DNA of 49,871 nt from CAILHX01 sp046155285 (lineage in GTDB: Bacteria > Pseudomonadota > Gammaproteobacteria > Burkholderiales > Methylophilaceae), in contig JBJXEA010000008.1 of assembly GCA_046155285.1 (NCBI GenBank), positions 1-49,871 of the forward strand. Direction: 5' to 3'. The translations under genes were made by a program, and so were the position numbers. Of the stretch, positions 34,126-41,484 are shown piece by piece. Each line of letters opens with the position of its first letter. Position 1 is the stretch's first letter. The notes beneath the pieces are model-generated. The model was not told where the DNA came from, made no database searches, and saw only the letters and a program-made list of their open reading frames with translations.

Positions 34126-35415
34126 ATGAGCGCCATCGTTGAAGTCATCGCCCGCGAAATTCTGGATTCTCGCGGCAATCCTACTGTTGAAGCTGACGTG
34201 TTGCTGGAATCCGGCATCATAGGCCGCGCTGCGGTGCCTTCGGGCGCCTCGACCGGCAGCAAAGAGGCGGCAGAGCTGCGCGATGGCGACGCTAAGCGTT
34301 ATTTAGGCAAGGGCGTGTTGAACGCGGTGGAAAGCGTGAATACCGAAATCGCCGACGCGATTGCGGGTTTGGATGTGGAAGACCAAGCTTTCATAGACCG
34401 CACGCTGATTGAGATTGACGGCACTGAAAACAAATCTCGTCTCGGCGCTAACGCTATTCTGGCGGTGTCTATGGCCTGCGCCAAAGCGGCGGCGGACGAA
34501 TGTGGTTTGCCGCTCTATCGTTATTTAGGCGGCGCGGGGCAGATGCAATTGCCGGTGCCGATGATGAACATCATCAACGGTGGCGCGCACGCCGACAACA
34601 GCGTGGACATGCAGGAGTTCATGATTATCCCTGCTGGCGTTGCCAACTTCCGTGAAGCCATACGCTGCGGCGCAGAGGTGTTTCACGCGCTGAAAAAAAC
34701 GCTGCACAAAAAAGGCTTGGCAACGACTGTGGGCGACGAAGGCGGTTTTGCGCCCAATCTGCCATCCAACGAATCCGCCATTCAATACATCATGGAAGCC
34801 ATTTCCGACGCGGGTTACGAGCCAGGCCGTGACGTGTTGCTGGGGCTAGACTGCGCCAGTTCCGAGTTCTTTAAGGACGGCAAATATCATCTGGAATCCG
34901 AAGGTTTGGTGCTGACCTCCGCGCAATTCACCGACTACTTGGCGACTTGGGTGGATAAATACCCCATCATCAGCATCGAAGACGGCATGAGCGAATTCGA
35001 CTGGGACGGCTGGGCGACATTGACTGACCGCCTAGGCGACAACGTGCAATTGGTGGGTGACGATTTATTTGTGACCAACGCCAAAATTCTGCGTGAAGGC
35101 ATCAAGCGCGGCGTGGCTAATTCCGTGCTGATTAAAGTTAACCAAATTGGCACCTTGACCGAGACCTTCGAGACCATAGAAACCGCAAAACGCGCAGGCT
35201 ATACTTCAGTGATTTCGCACCGCTCCGGTGAAACCGAAGACACCTTTATCGCCGACCTCGCCGTCGCCACCAACGCGCTGCAAATCAAGACCGGCTCGCT
35301 GTCACGCTCCGAGCGTATTGCCAAATATAACCAACTGCTGCGCATTGAAGAAGAGTTGGGCGATGCTACCAGCTATCCCGGCCGTGGCGCGTTTTATCAG
35401 TTGATGGGTGATTAG
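34126..35415 (+). CDS. eno: Enolase
   Basis: 429 residues, the standard length. Converts 2-phosphoglycerate to phosphoenolpyruvate, Mg-dependent. Seen: AREILDSRGNPTVEADV, VPSGASTGSKEA, GDEGGFAPNLP, LGLDCASSEF, SIEDGMSEFDWDGW, LIKVNQIGTLTET and SHRSGETEDTFIADLAV. RBS AAAAAGGAAAAAAT upstream of the ATG. Also a possible degradosome component in proteobacteria. Confidence 0.98.
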   Translation: MSAIVEVIAREILDSRGNPTVEADVLLESGIIGRAAVPSGASTGSKEAAELRDGDAKRYLGKGVLNAVESVNTEIADAIAGLDVEDQAFIDRTLIEIDGTENKSRLGANAILAVSMACAKAAADECGLPLYRYLGGAGQMQLPVPMMNIINGGAHADNSVDMQEFMIIPAGVANFREAIRCGAEVFHALKKTLHKKGLATTVGDEGGFAPNLPSNESAIQYIMEAISDAGYEPGRDVLLGLDCASSEFFKDGKYHLESEGLVLTSAQFTDYLATWVDKYPIISIEDGMSEFDWDGWATLTDRLGDNVQLVGDDLFVTNAKILREGIKRGVANSVLIKVNQIGTLTETFETIETAKRAGYTSVISHRSGETEDTFIADLAVATNALQIKTGSLSRSERIAKYNQLLRIEEELGDATSYPGRGAFYQLMGD

Positions 35416-35546
35416 CGTGGCTGCGCGGGCGAATTGCGGCGTTGCGCGGTACTCGGAATCTTCATGTAGTAACCCATACATTCCGGTTCCTGCGTTCCGT
35501 GCGCCTTGCACTTCATCCCGCTCGCTCACGCTAAGGTGTTGTTAAA
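35416..35546. repeat. Repeat-like eno-ftsB spacer
   Basis: Contains GGAATCTTCATGTAGTAACC and CATACATTCCGGTTCC with imperfect complementarity (GGAAT...ATTCC), plus CGTTCCGTGCGCCTTGCACT. Resembles a known dispersed intergenic repeat of environmental proteobacteria. No gene is seen. Confidence 0.45.
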
Positions 35547-35897
35547 ATGCGCTGGCTCACTTTAGCGCTGGTTGTACTCATCGCCTCGCTGCAATATCCG
35601 CTGTGGCTGGGCAAGGGCAGCTGGCTCCGCGTGTGGGATGTTAGTCGGCAAATTGACACACAAAAAGATGTCAACACCGCCCTCAAGGCGCGTAACGACG
35701 GCATGGACGCCGAAGTGCGCGACCTCAAACAAGGCTACGCCGCGATTGAAGAACGTGCGCGGTCGGAGCTGGGAATGATTAAGCAGGATGAAGTGTTTTA
35801 TCAGGTGATGGAGGGTGGCGCAGCTCCTGCTATGCCAACACCGTCTGCACCAACCGTAGCGGCAAAACCTCCACCACCAGCAGCCAAAAAACCGTAA
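35547..35897 (+). CDS. ftsB: Cell division protein FtsB
   Basis: 116 residues. N-terminal membrane helix (about 4-21), then a periplasmic coiled coil (about 35-75: SRQIDTQKDVNTALKARNDG, EVRDLKQGYAAIEERARSEL) and GMIKQDEVFYQV, the FtsB signature. A Pro/Ala-rich tail ends it, longer than E. coli FtsB (103). Bridges FtsL and FtsQ in the divisome. Position after eno is the usual one. Confidence 0.93.
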   Translation: MRWLTLALVVLIASLQYPLWLGKGSWLRVWDVSRQIDTQKDVNTALKARNDGMDAEVRDLKQGYAAIEERARSELGMIKQDEVFYQVMEGGAAPAMPTPSAPTVAAKPPPPAAKKP

Positions 35898-35906
35898 TCA
35901 ACTTCC

Positions 35907-35934
35907 CGTCATTCCCGCGCAGGCGGGAATCCAG
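35907..35934. repeat. Hairpin repeat ATTCCCGC-GCAG-GCGGGAAT
   Basis: Perfect 8-bp arms at 35911-35918 and 35923-35930, within CGTCATTCCCGC...CGGGAATCCAG. This is the well known type of dispersed genome repeat; AGAATGACG near 36083 may be the remnant of its partner end. Confidence 0.7.
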
Positions 35935-35997
35935 TCAAATCTCAGCGGAGTAATGCAATTAGATGTAGCACTCATCAGGCTCGGCTGGATCCTCCCT

Positions 35998-36068
35998 TGC
36001 AGGGCGCGTAGGCTTCTGCATAAGCCTACCGTTGTGCAGGCGCACAGCGTGCTGTGCAAAACCCCTGC
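35998..36068. repeat. 71-nt structured repeat, copy 2 (two hairpins)
   Basis: Same length and layout as 14070-14140. TGCAGGGCGC, first hairpin with arms GTAGGCTT and AAGCCTAC (36008-36029), CGTT, GCAGGCG, second hairpin GCACAG-CGTG-CTGTGC (36042-36057), AAAACCCCTGC. Linker text is conserved while stem bases change in pairs. Confidence 0.8.
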
Positions 36069-36128
36069 CAAACTCTCTGTCAGAATGACGAGTGTCTAAG
36101 AAGCTTGCTTAGGCTCATCCAAAACCTG

Positions 36129-36154
36129 TATCATTCTGTACAGAAATAAGTACG
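36129..36154 (+). promoter_or_regulatory. Promoter and operator of the yefM-yoeB pair
   Basis: TTGCTT (36105-36110) and TATCAT (36129-36134) are separated by 18 bases. A TGTACA core (36137-36142, inside CTGTACAG) and a second, weaker AGTACG core (36149-36154) have centres 12 bases apart, the spacing known for the E. coli YefM operator. Confidence 0.65.
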
Positions 36155-36177
36155 GATACCCCCGTCATGGAGATATT

Positions 36178-36435
36178 ATGGAAGCAATTACCTACACCGA
36201 TGCACGCAATAATCTGGCAAAAACCCTGGATAAGGTCAACGCAAATCACGCGCCTCTATTGATCACCCGCCAAAATGGTACACCTGCGGTGCTGATGTCG
36301 CTGGAAGATTTTAGCGCGTGGGAAGAGACGGTTTATTTGCTGCGTAGCCCGCGCAATGCAGAGCGCTTGAGCCTAGCAATTAGCGATATTGAAGCCAAGA
36401 AAAACCTCATGAAACGCGAGTTGATGGAATCTTGA
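36178..36435 (+). CDS. yefM: YefM-type antitoxin
   Basis: 85 residues. YTDARNNLAKTLDKVNANHAPLLITRQNGTPAVLMSLEDF is the Phd/YefM DNA-binding half, followed by YLLRSPRNAERLSLAISDI, the YoeB-binding arm. GGAG lies 7 bases before the ATG. TGTACA operator motifs upstream fit self-repression. Stop overlaps the toxin start by 4 bases. Confidence 0.92.
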   Translation: MEAITYTDARNNLAKTLDKVNANHAPLLITRQNGTPAVLMSLEDFSAWEETVYLLRSPRNAERLSLAISDIEAKKNLMKRELMES

Positions 36436-36683
36436 TTACTTTCCACCAACACGCTTGGGAAGATTATCTATATTGGCAAACCACGGATAAGAAAATCCTC
36501 AAGCGCATCAACGCGCTTATTCAAGAAGCCCAGCGCAATCCCTTCACCGGAACAGGCAAGCCAGAACCGTTGAAATACGAGTGGAGCGGTTATTGGTCAC
36601 GCCGCATAGATGACGTACATCGTATGGTGTACAAGGTGGAGGAGGGCGAGCTAGTTATTGCTCAGTTGCGGTATCACTATTGA
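36432..36683 (+). CDS. yoeB: YoeB-type mRNA interferase toxin
   Basis: 83 residues from a TTG start at 36432 overlapping the yefM stop. Very close to E. coli YoeB by inspection: YLYWQTTDKKILKRINALI, GTGKPEPLKYEWSGYWSRRI and IAQLRYHY. Catalytic E45, R64, H82 and Y83 are all in place, so it should be an active ribosome-dependent RNase. The stop region overlaps the convergent YbjQ gene by 7 bases. Confidence 0.93.
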   Translation: MITFHQHAWEDYLYWQTTDKKILKRINALIQEAQRNPFTGTGKPEPLKYEWSGYWSRRIDDVHRMVYKVEEGELVIAQLRYHY

Positions 36684-37162
36684 TTCAAAGGTTCTATAAC
36701 TACCGCAGTCCCATAACATAGCACTTCGGTAATGCTTGGCATTACTTCGGTTGCATCATAGCGTACCGCAATAATACCGTTCGCCCCCAGATTGAATGCA
36801 TGGGTACACATGTCTTGAAAAGCTTCTTTTCTGGAGGCTTCTGAAAGCTCGGTGTAAGTCACATTTCTACCGCCAAAAATTGTTTCTAAACCACCAACAA
36901 AGTTTCCAATAACTGATCTTGAACGTACCGTAATCCCTCGCACCATGCCAAGAGATTTGATGATTTTGTAACCCGCAATATCTTGAGAAGTGACGACATT
37001 TTGGTAAGGAATTATGTCAGTTTCAGAAGTCGGCATATTCATTTTTCTCATGACAATTTCGTTACCAGATACGTTCTCTGGGCATCCACAATTGGCGCAC
37101 TTATCAACATTTTCAGCAACTAGCGTGTCGCAAACTGGACATTTCCATGCGTATTTTGCCAT
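36677..37162 (-). CDS. YbjQ-family protein with N-terminal zinc ribbon
   Basis: 161 residues. A rubredoxin-like CPVC...CANC zinc ribbon (about 9-28) precedes the YbjQ/DUF74 domain (about 55-160: KIIKSLGMVRGITVRSRSVIG, HAFNLGANGIIAVRYDATEV), a small pentameric fold of uncertain function sometimes called heavy-metal-binding. The added ribbon makes it longer than YbjQ (107). Cytoplasmic, no signal peptide. Confidence 0.85.
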   Translation of the reverse strand: MAKYAWKCPVCDTLVAENVDKCANCGCPENVSGNEIVMRKMNMPTSETDIIPYQNVVTSQDIAGYKIIKSLGMVRGITVRSRSVIGNFVGGLETIFGGRNVTYTELSEASRKEAFQDMCTHAFNLGANGIIAVRYDATEVMPSITEVLCYGTAVVIEPLNQ

Positions 37163-37177
37163 TTTTATTCAAGTAAA

Positions 37178-38200
37178 TTATTGATGAAATGCGTAGGGTA
37201 AGGGTTTGAGTTGTAGTGCCACATGGTTGATCAATTTAATTGTTCCGGCCTCCGCACTCTCCAACCGCACCTCAGCCAGTACATCAAACCCACCCTCAGC
37301 CGCAGCCGCAGCGCGTACCACTATGCCCACTGCTTCTTCGCCATCGCCGTAAAGCAAATCTCCCGCTTGCGGCGCAGTTGTCGTATCCACATGCGCCAAG
37401 TGAGTACGGCGTTTCACTTTGCCTAGATAGTGCGTGCGTGCGACGATTTCCTGTCCGGTGTAGCAGCCTTTTTTGAAGCTGATGCCGCCGATTAAATCTA
37501 GGTTTACCATTTGCGGTACGAACTGTTCCTGCGTCGCGGGCGTGATGTCGGGGATGCCGGCTTGGATTTCTAGCCATTCCCAGCATTCGCTGCCGACGGG
37601 TTTGCAGGTTTGGCTTAAGGCTTTCCAGATTGCAGGCGCTTGTTCTGGGGTGCTGAATACTTGGTAGCGCGGGGTGTTGCCGGGCAGGCGCAGTATTGCG
37701 CCATTGTCCAGACTGACCATTTGGTGAGGCGTTTCAGGGATTTCACCAAAAACTTCGGTCAAAGCGGCGGAGGTGTCAACGCCAGCCACGGCCATACGAA
37801 TGATGCTGTCGGAGACATCGGTGATAGTTACTTTGGAGCGCATGACGTACATCTTGAGGCGCTTCATGATGGCATCTTTGAGTGCGCCGTTGATTTGCAG
37901 ATGGATGTGGTCGTAATGGGCAAAGGCTAGGAATATCGCCAGCAGGCGGCCTTTGGGCGTGCAGTATCCGGCGTATTGGCTGGAGTTGTTGAGCGCTTTA
38001 ATGTCGCTGGTGACTTGGCCTTGCAGGAAGGTTGCCGCGTCTTCACCGCCCACTTCCAGCAAGCCTAGATGCAATAAATCGGTGATGATGTTGCCGCTTG
38101 CGGTGGCTTGCAGTTCCGCCTGTGCGTCGCCAAAATACGCTACACGAGTATCATCCAGTACAGCGCCCTGTTGGGCGAGAAATTCATGCCAATTATTCAT
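37178..38200 (-). CDS. ygfZ: Folate-binding Fe-S cluster maintenance protein YgfZ
   Basis: 340 residues. Tetrahydrofolate-dependent protein supporting repair or assembly of certain Fe-S enzymes. The signature KKGCYTGQEIVARTHYLGK is present, with the conserved Cys at 246. N-terminal GEDAATFLQGQVTSDI is typical. Divergent from ygfX with only 14 bases between start codons, so the promoters must lie inside the coding regions or overlap. Confidence 0.93.
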   Translation of the reverse strand: MNNWHEFLAQQGAVLDDTRVAYFGDAQAELQATASGNIITDLLHLGLLEVGGEDAATFLQGQVTSDIKALNNSSQYAGYCTPKGRLLAIFLAFAHYDHIHLQINGALKDAIMKRLKMYVMRSKVTITDVSDSIIRMAVAGVDTSAALTEVFGEIPETPHQMVSLDNGAILRLPGNTPRYQVFSTPEQAPAIWKALSQTCKPVGSECWEWLEIQAGIPDITPATQEQFVPQMVNLDLIGGISFKKGCYTGQEIVARTHYLGKVKRRTHLAHVDTTTAPQAGDLLYGDGEEAVGIVVRAAAAAEGGFDVLAEVRLESAEAGTIKLINHVALQLKPLPYAFHQ

Positions 38201-38214
38201 GAGCCAATTATAAC

Positions 38215-38610
38215 GTGAAGCCTATCGAAATAAACGTACAGCCTTCGCCCACGTTGATGGTGGCGCTGGGGGCTATACATTTTCTGGCGGCGGCATCGGT
38301 TTGGGTGTTGCCGTGGCTTGTGGCGGCGAGTTTGACGGTGCTGATTTTGCTGAGTTTCATGTGGTTTTGGCGGCGTAGGTGGGCGGTTGCGTTGCAAATC
38401 AATGTGAAGGGTGCGTTATCTGTGCAGCAAGATGGTGATTGGCTAGAAGCCAAGGTGTTGGGTAGTAGCTTGGTGTTGCCTTATTTGACAGTATTGAATT
38501 TGAAGTTGCCGAACGGTCGTTGGCCGCTCAATGTGGTGCTGTTACGGGATAGTGTGGATGCCGAGAGTTTCCGGCGTTTGCGGGTGTGGCTGAAATGGAT
38601 GGGAAATTAG
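38215..38610 (+). CDS. YgfX-like membrane protein
   Basis: 131 residues from a GTG start. Two membrane helices (about 14-32 and 36-53) then a soluble part ending LRDSVDAESFRRLRVWLKWMG, the usual ending of YgfX (CptA) proteins. E. coli YgfX has been linked to inhibition of MreB/FtsZ or to flavinylation factor SdhE. No sdhE is seen here, but ygfZ is adjacent as in E. coli. Stop overlaps the EF-hand gene stop by 4 bases. Confidence 0.75.
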   Translation: MKPIEINVQPSPTLMVALGAIHFLAAASVWVLPWLVAASLTVLILLSFMWFWRRRWAVALQINVKGALSVQQDGDWLEAKVLGSSLVLPYLTVLNLKLPNGRWPLNVVLLRDSVDAESFRRLRVWLKWMGN

Positions 38611-39110
38611 AGCGTTTCGGCATTTTCCTGTTCGACTTCAACAGGTGGAGGCGGTGGTTTTTTGCGTTTTGAGGTTTTTTTCGGCGGCGGGACGACGGCT
38701 TCTAGTTCGGCCGCGCGTTTGGCGTATTGATCGCGCATTTCACGCATTTTTGTTTGCGCTATTTCTATTTCTTCACGGCTGAGCGTGCCGTCGTTATCAG
38801 TATCTACGTCATCAAAATGCCTAGCCAGCCCAGGCATACGTTGCTCGGCTTCTTCGCGGGAAATGAGGCCGTCGCCATTTTGGTCTAACTGCTTCATATT
38901 GCCGCGCATCTTTTGGCGCCGTTCCTCTACGCGCTCGCGGTCGGGGTAGGCTTTGTTGGAGTAGTCGTCCAGCTCGCGGTGCATGCGTTCGCGTTCGTCC
39001 GAGCCTATACTTTCCTCCAGCCCCGGCGGAGGTGCCGAGCCACCAGCGAATACTGGCGCGGAGAGCGTGAGTAAAACGCCAATTGCAGTAGAAAAGTGGT
39101 TGAGTCTCAT
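38607..39110 (-). CDS. Exported EF-hand calcium-binding protein
   Basis: 167 residues with a signal peptide (cleavage near VFAGG, about 22). Two EF-hand loops with full ligand patterns: DQNGDGLISREE (about 77-88) and DTDNDGTLSREE (about 102-113). The C-terminus is basic and Pro-rich (PPPKKTSKRKKPPPPPVEV). Likely periplasmic Ca2+ binding; target unknown. Divergent from the OmpR-type gene. Confidence 0.85.
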   Translation of the reverse strand: MRLNHFSTAIGVLLTLSAPVFAGGSAPPPGLEESIGSDERERMHRELDDYSNKAYPDRERVEERRQKMRGNMKQLDQNGDGLISREEAEQRMPGLARHFDDVDTDNDGTLSREEIEIAQTKMREMRDQYAKRAAELEAVVPPPKKTSKRKKPPPPPVEVEQENAETL

Positions 39111-39183
39111 GCGCTTATATTAAGACGAAAGTCACGGTTGTGAAACTCCTGCGTTCAAAATAGTATGTTTTGGAAAGGAGAAA

Positions 39184-39218
39184 CGCTGCAAAACACACCC
39201 AAACTGTGTTTTGCAGCG
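39184..39218. other. Perfect 14-bp inverted repeat in a divergent intergenic region
   Basis: CGCTGCAAAACACA (39184-39197), 7-base loop CCCAAAC, TGTGTTTTGCAGCG (39205-39218). The 294-base gap 39111-39404 between the EF-hand and OmpR-type genes contains no ORF that looks real. No T-run follows on plus. It may be an operator, attenuator or small-RNA hairpin. Confidence 0.6.
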
Positions 39219-39404
39219 CCGTAGCCTATTACTTTGGAGATTACAACTGCCTCTTAAGGAGAGGTTCCTTGTGGAGTCAAGGTGAGCGTAGATTAAGGCT
39301 GCTATGTAAACAAGATGTGTCTGGCGCCGGTTAAATTGTAAGAATTTGTAACAAACGTGCTTTAAGTGCGGGAATAGGGCGCTGAGCCGCGTCATAATAG
39401 CTAT

Positions 39405-40124
39405 ATGGTAAATAAACGCATATTGGTGGTAGATGACGATGCACGCTTGCGCGACTTGCTGGTGCGCTATCTCGGCGAGCAAGGATACACGGTGCAGGCT
39501 GCGGCTGATAGCGTGGCGATGGATAAATTGCTGGCGCGTGAGCATTTTGACCTGATGGTGCTGGATTTGATGTTGCCCAATGAGGATGGCTTAGCTATTT
39601 GTCGGCGCTTGCGCGGCACTGGGGAAAATCTGCCTATTATCATGCTCACCGCCAAGGGCGACGAGGTGGATAGAATCGTCGGGCTGGAAATGGGAGCAGA
39701 TGACTACTTAGCCAAGCCGTTTAATCCGCGCGAGTTGTTGGCACGCATCAACGCCGTGCTGCGTCGGCGCAATCCTGAAGTCACCCCCAGCATAGGTGGG
39801 CGCGATGAGGGGGTGATAGAGTTTGGGCAATTCAAGTTTGATGTAGGCATGCGTCGCCTGAGCAAAAATGAGGTGCCGATTACGCTTACCAGTGGTGAGT
39901 TTTCTCTGCTGCACGTGCTGGCTCGCAATCCTCGCCAGCCTTTATCGCGCGACAAGTTAATGGAGCTGGCGCGTGGGCGGGAGTTGGAAGTCTACGACCG
40001 CAGCATAGACGTGCAGATTTCGCGGCTGCGCAAGCTGATAGAAACCGATCCCGCTACGCCGCAGCACATTCAAACTGTATGGGGGTTTGGCTACGTGTTT
40101 ATGCCGGATGGAGGTGTCGCATGA
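39405..40124 (+). CDS. OmpR-family response regulator
   Basis: 239 residues. Receiver domain with D10-D12, phospho-acceptor D54 (LMVLDLMLP), T82 and K104 (YLAKPFNP), then the winged-helix DNA-binding domain (about 135-235: LTSGEFSLLHVLARNPRQPL, DVQISRLRKLIETDP, VWGFGYVF). Reads like OmpR by inspection. Its TGA overlaps the ATG of the kinase gene by 4 bases (ATGA). Confidence 0.93.
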   Translation: MVNKRILVVDDDARLRDLLVRYLGEQGYTVQAAADSVAMDKLLAREHFDLMVLDLMLPNEDGLAICRRLRGTGENLPIIMLTAKGDEVDRIVGLEMGADDYLAKPFNPRELLARINAVLRRRNPEVTPSIGGRDEGVIEFGQFKFDVGMRRLSKNEVPITLTSGEFSLLHVLARNPRQPLSRDKLMELARGRELEVYDRSIDVQISRLRKLIETDPATPQHIQTVWGFGYVFMPDGGVA

Positions 40125-41437
40125 GGTTGATTTCACTCATCACTCCGCGCACCCTGCAAGTCCGCATCGTGTTGCTGATGTTGGTATTGCTGGTGGGTGG
40201 GCAATACGCGGCGTTGCGGTTATTTGAGCAGTTTGAGCTGGAGCAACGCGCTAGCGCAGGGACATTGCAAATTGTCAGCACCGTCAAATTGACCCGTGCC
40301 GCTTTGTTGGCAGCGCGTGCCGACAGGCGTTTGCTGTTGCTGCAAGAGATGAATCAGAGCGAGGGCATACGCGTTTACCCCATAGATTTTTTTGAAGAAA
40401 TCGAGCCGCTGCCCAATGAGCCATTGATTCAGCGCATCGCAGTTAAGGTGCGTGCAGAATTGGGTGTCAACACCGTGATGACTGTGAATCACCTAGGTTT
40501 GAATGGCGTGTGGGTGAGCTTTGCGCTTTTTGGCGACGAGTATTGGGCGGTGATTCCCAATGTGCAAACGCGGCATTTTATCCCGTGGGAATGGCTGGGT
40601 TGGGGTGCTTTGGTCATCATGCTATCTTTGTTTGGCGCGTGGTTCATCATGCTTAGGATTAACCGCCCGCTCAATGTGCTGGCGCAAGCGGCCGATGCCA
40701 TAGGGCGCGGTCAGTTAAGCCAGAGCTTACCTGAAGTGGGTGCTGAAGAGTTCACTCGCGTGATTCACGCCTTCAACGAAATGATGGACGCTTTGAAGCG
40801 AGCCGAGTCTGACCGCCATTTGTTGCTGGGCGGGGTTTCCCATGATTTGCGCACACCATTGGCACGGTTGCGGCTGGCCGTTGAGATGCTGCCAGAGCAG
40901 GAGGGCTTGCAAGCGGGCATGGTGCAAGACATCAGCGACATGGATGCCATCATCGGTCAGTTTCTGGATTTTGTGCGCGGCGCTGAAGGCGAGGGGGAGG
41001 TCGAGACTGACATCCATGAAATGCTACGTGATATTGCGAGTCGCTATGCCCGTCAAGGCCGGCTGCTGCCTTTGGAGCTAGATGAGATGCCGAGCATCAA
41101 ACTTAGGCCACTCGCCATTAGGCGGCTACTCGCCAATTTGATTGATAACGCTTTTCATTATGCGGGAGACAAGGTCAAAATTCGTGCTTGCCAGCGAGAC
41201 GGACGCATACAAATTAGTGTGATTGACCGTGGCCCTGGTTTGCCGCAAGCGGAGACGGAGCGTTTGCTGCGGCCTTTTGAGCGCTTGGATATTGCGCGTG
41301 GCAATCGCGGTGGTGCTGGGCTGGGGTTGGCGATTGCGGCACGAGTGGCACGCTTGCATGGAGGAGAACTCAAGCTGCAAAATCGACCTGAAGGTGGGTT
41401 GGAGGCGCGAGTCGAAATTCCGATAGCGGTAGTATAA
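40121..41437 (+). CDS. EnvZ-like sensor histidine kinase
   Basis: 438 residues from ATG 40121, chosen because GGAGG lies upstream and the start overlaps the regulator stop. Membrane helices at about 13-33 and 157-180 enclose a periplasmic sensor. HAMP (about 180-235), then H241 in GGVSHDLRTPLARLRLAVEM and ATPase boxes LANLIDNAFHYAGD, DRGPGL and GGAGLGLAIAARVARLHGG. Inner-membrane partner of the preceding regulator; signal unknown. Confidence 0.92.
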   Translation: MRLISLITPRTLQVRIVLLMLVLLVGGQYAALRLFEQFELEQRASAGTLQIVSTVKLTRAALLAARADRRLLLLQEMNQSEGIRVYPIDFFEEIEPLPNEPLIQRIAVKVRAELGVNTVMTVNHLGLNGVWVSFALFGDEYWAVIPNVQTRHFIPWEWLGWGALVIMLSLFGAWFIMLRINRPLNVLAQAADAIGRGQLSQSLPEVGAEEFTRVIHAFNEMMDALKRAESDRHLLLGGVSHDLRTPLARLRLAVEMLPEQEGLQAGMVQDISDMDAIIGQFLDFVRGAEGEGEVETDIHEMLRDIASRYARQGRLLPLELDEMPSIKLRPLAIRRLLANLIDNAFHYAGDKVKIRACQRDGRIQISVIDRGPGLPQAETERLLRPFERLDIARGNRGGAGLGLAIAARVARLHGGELKLQNRPEGGLEARVEIPIAVV

Positions 41438-41484
41438 TAAACACTAGATTTTACAATCAGACTTTGCATGCGGTTTTGGAAACT

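Noticed and set aside
33660..34262. 200-residue minus-strand frame across the kdsA-eno gap
   Set aside because: It is composed of antisense kdsA, the palindromic repeat and antisense eno start.
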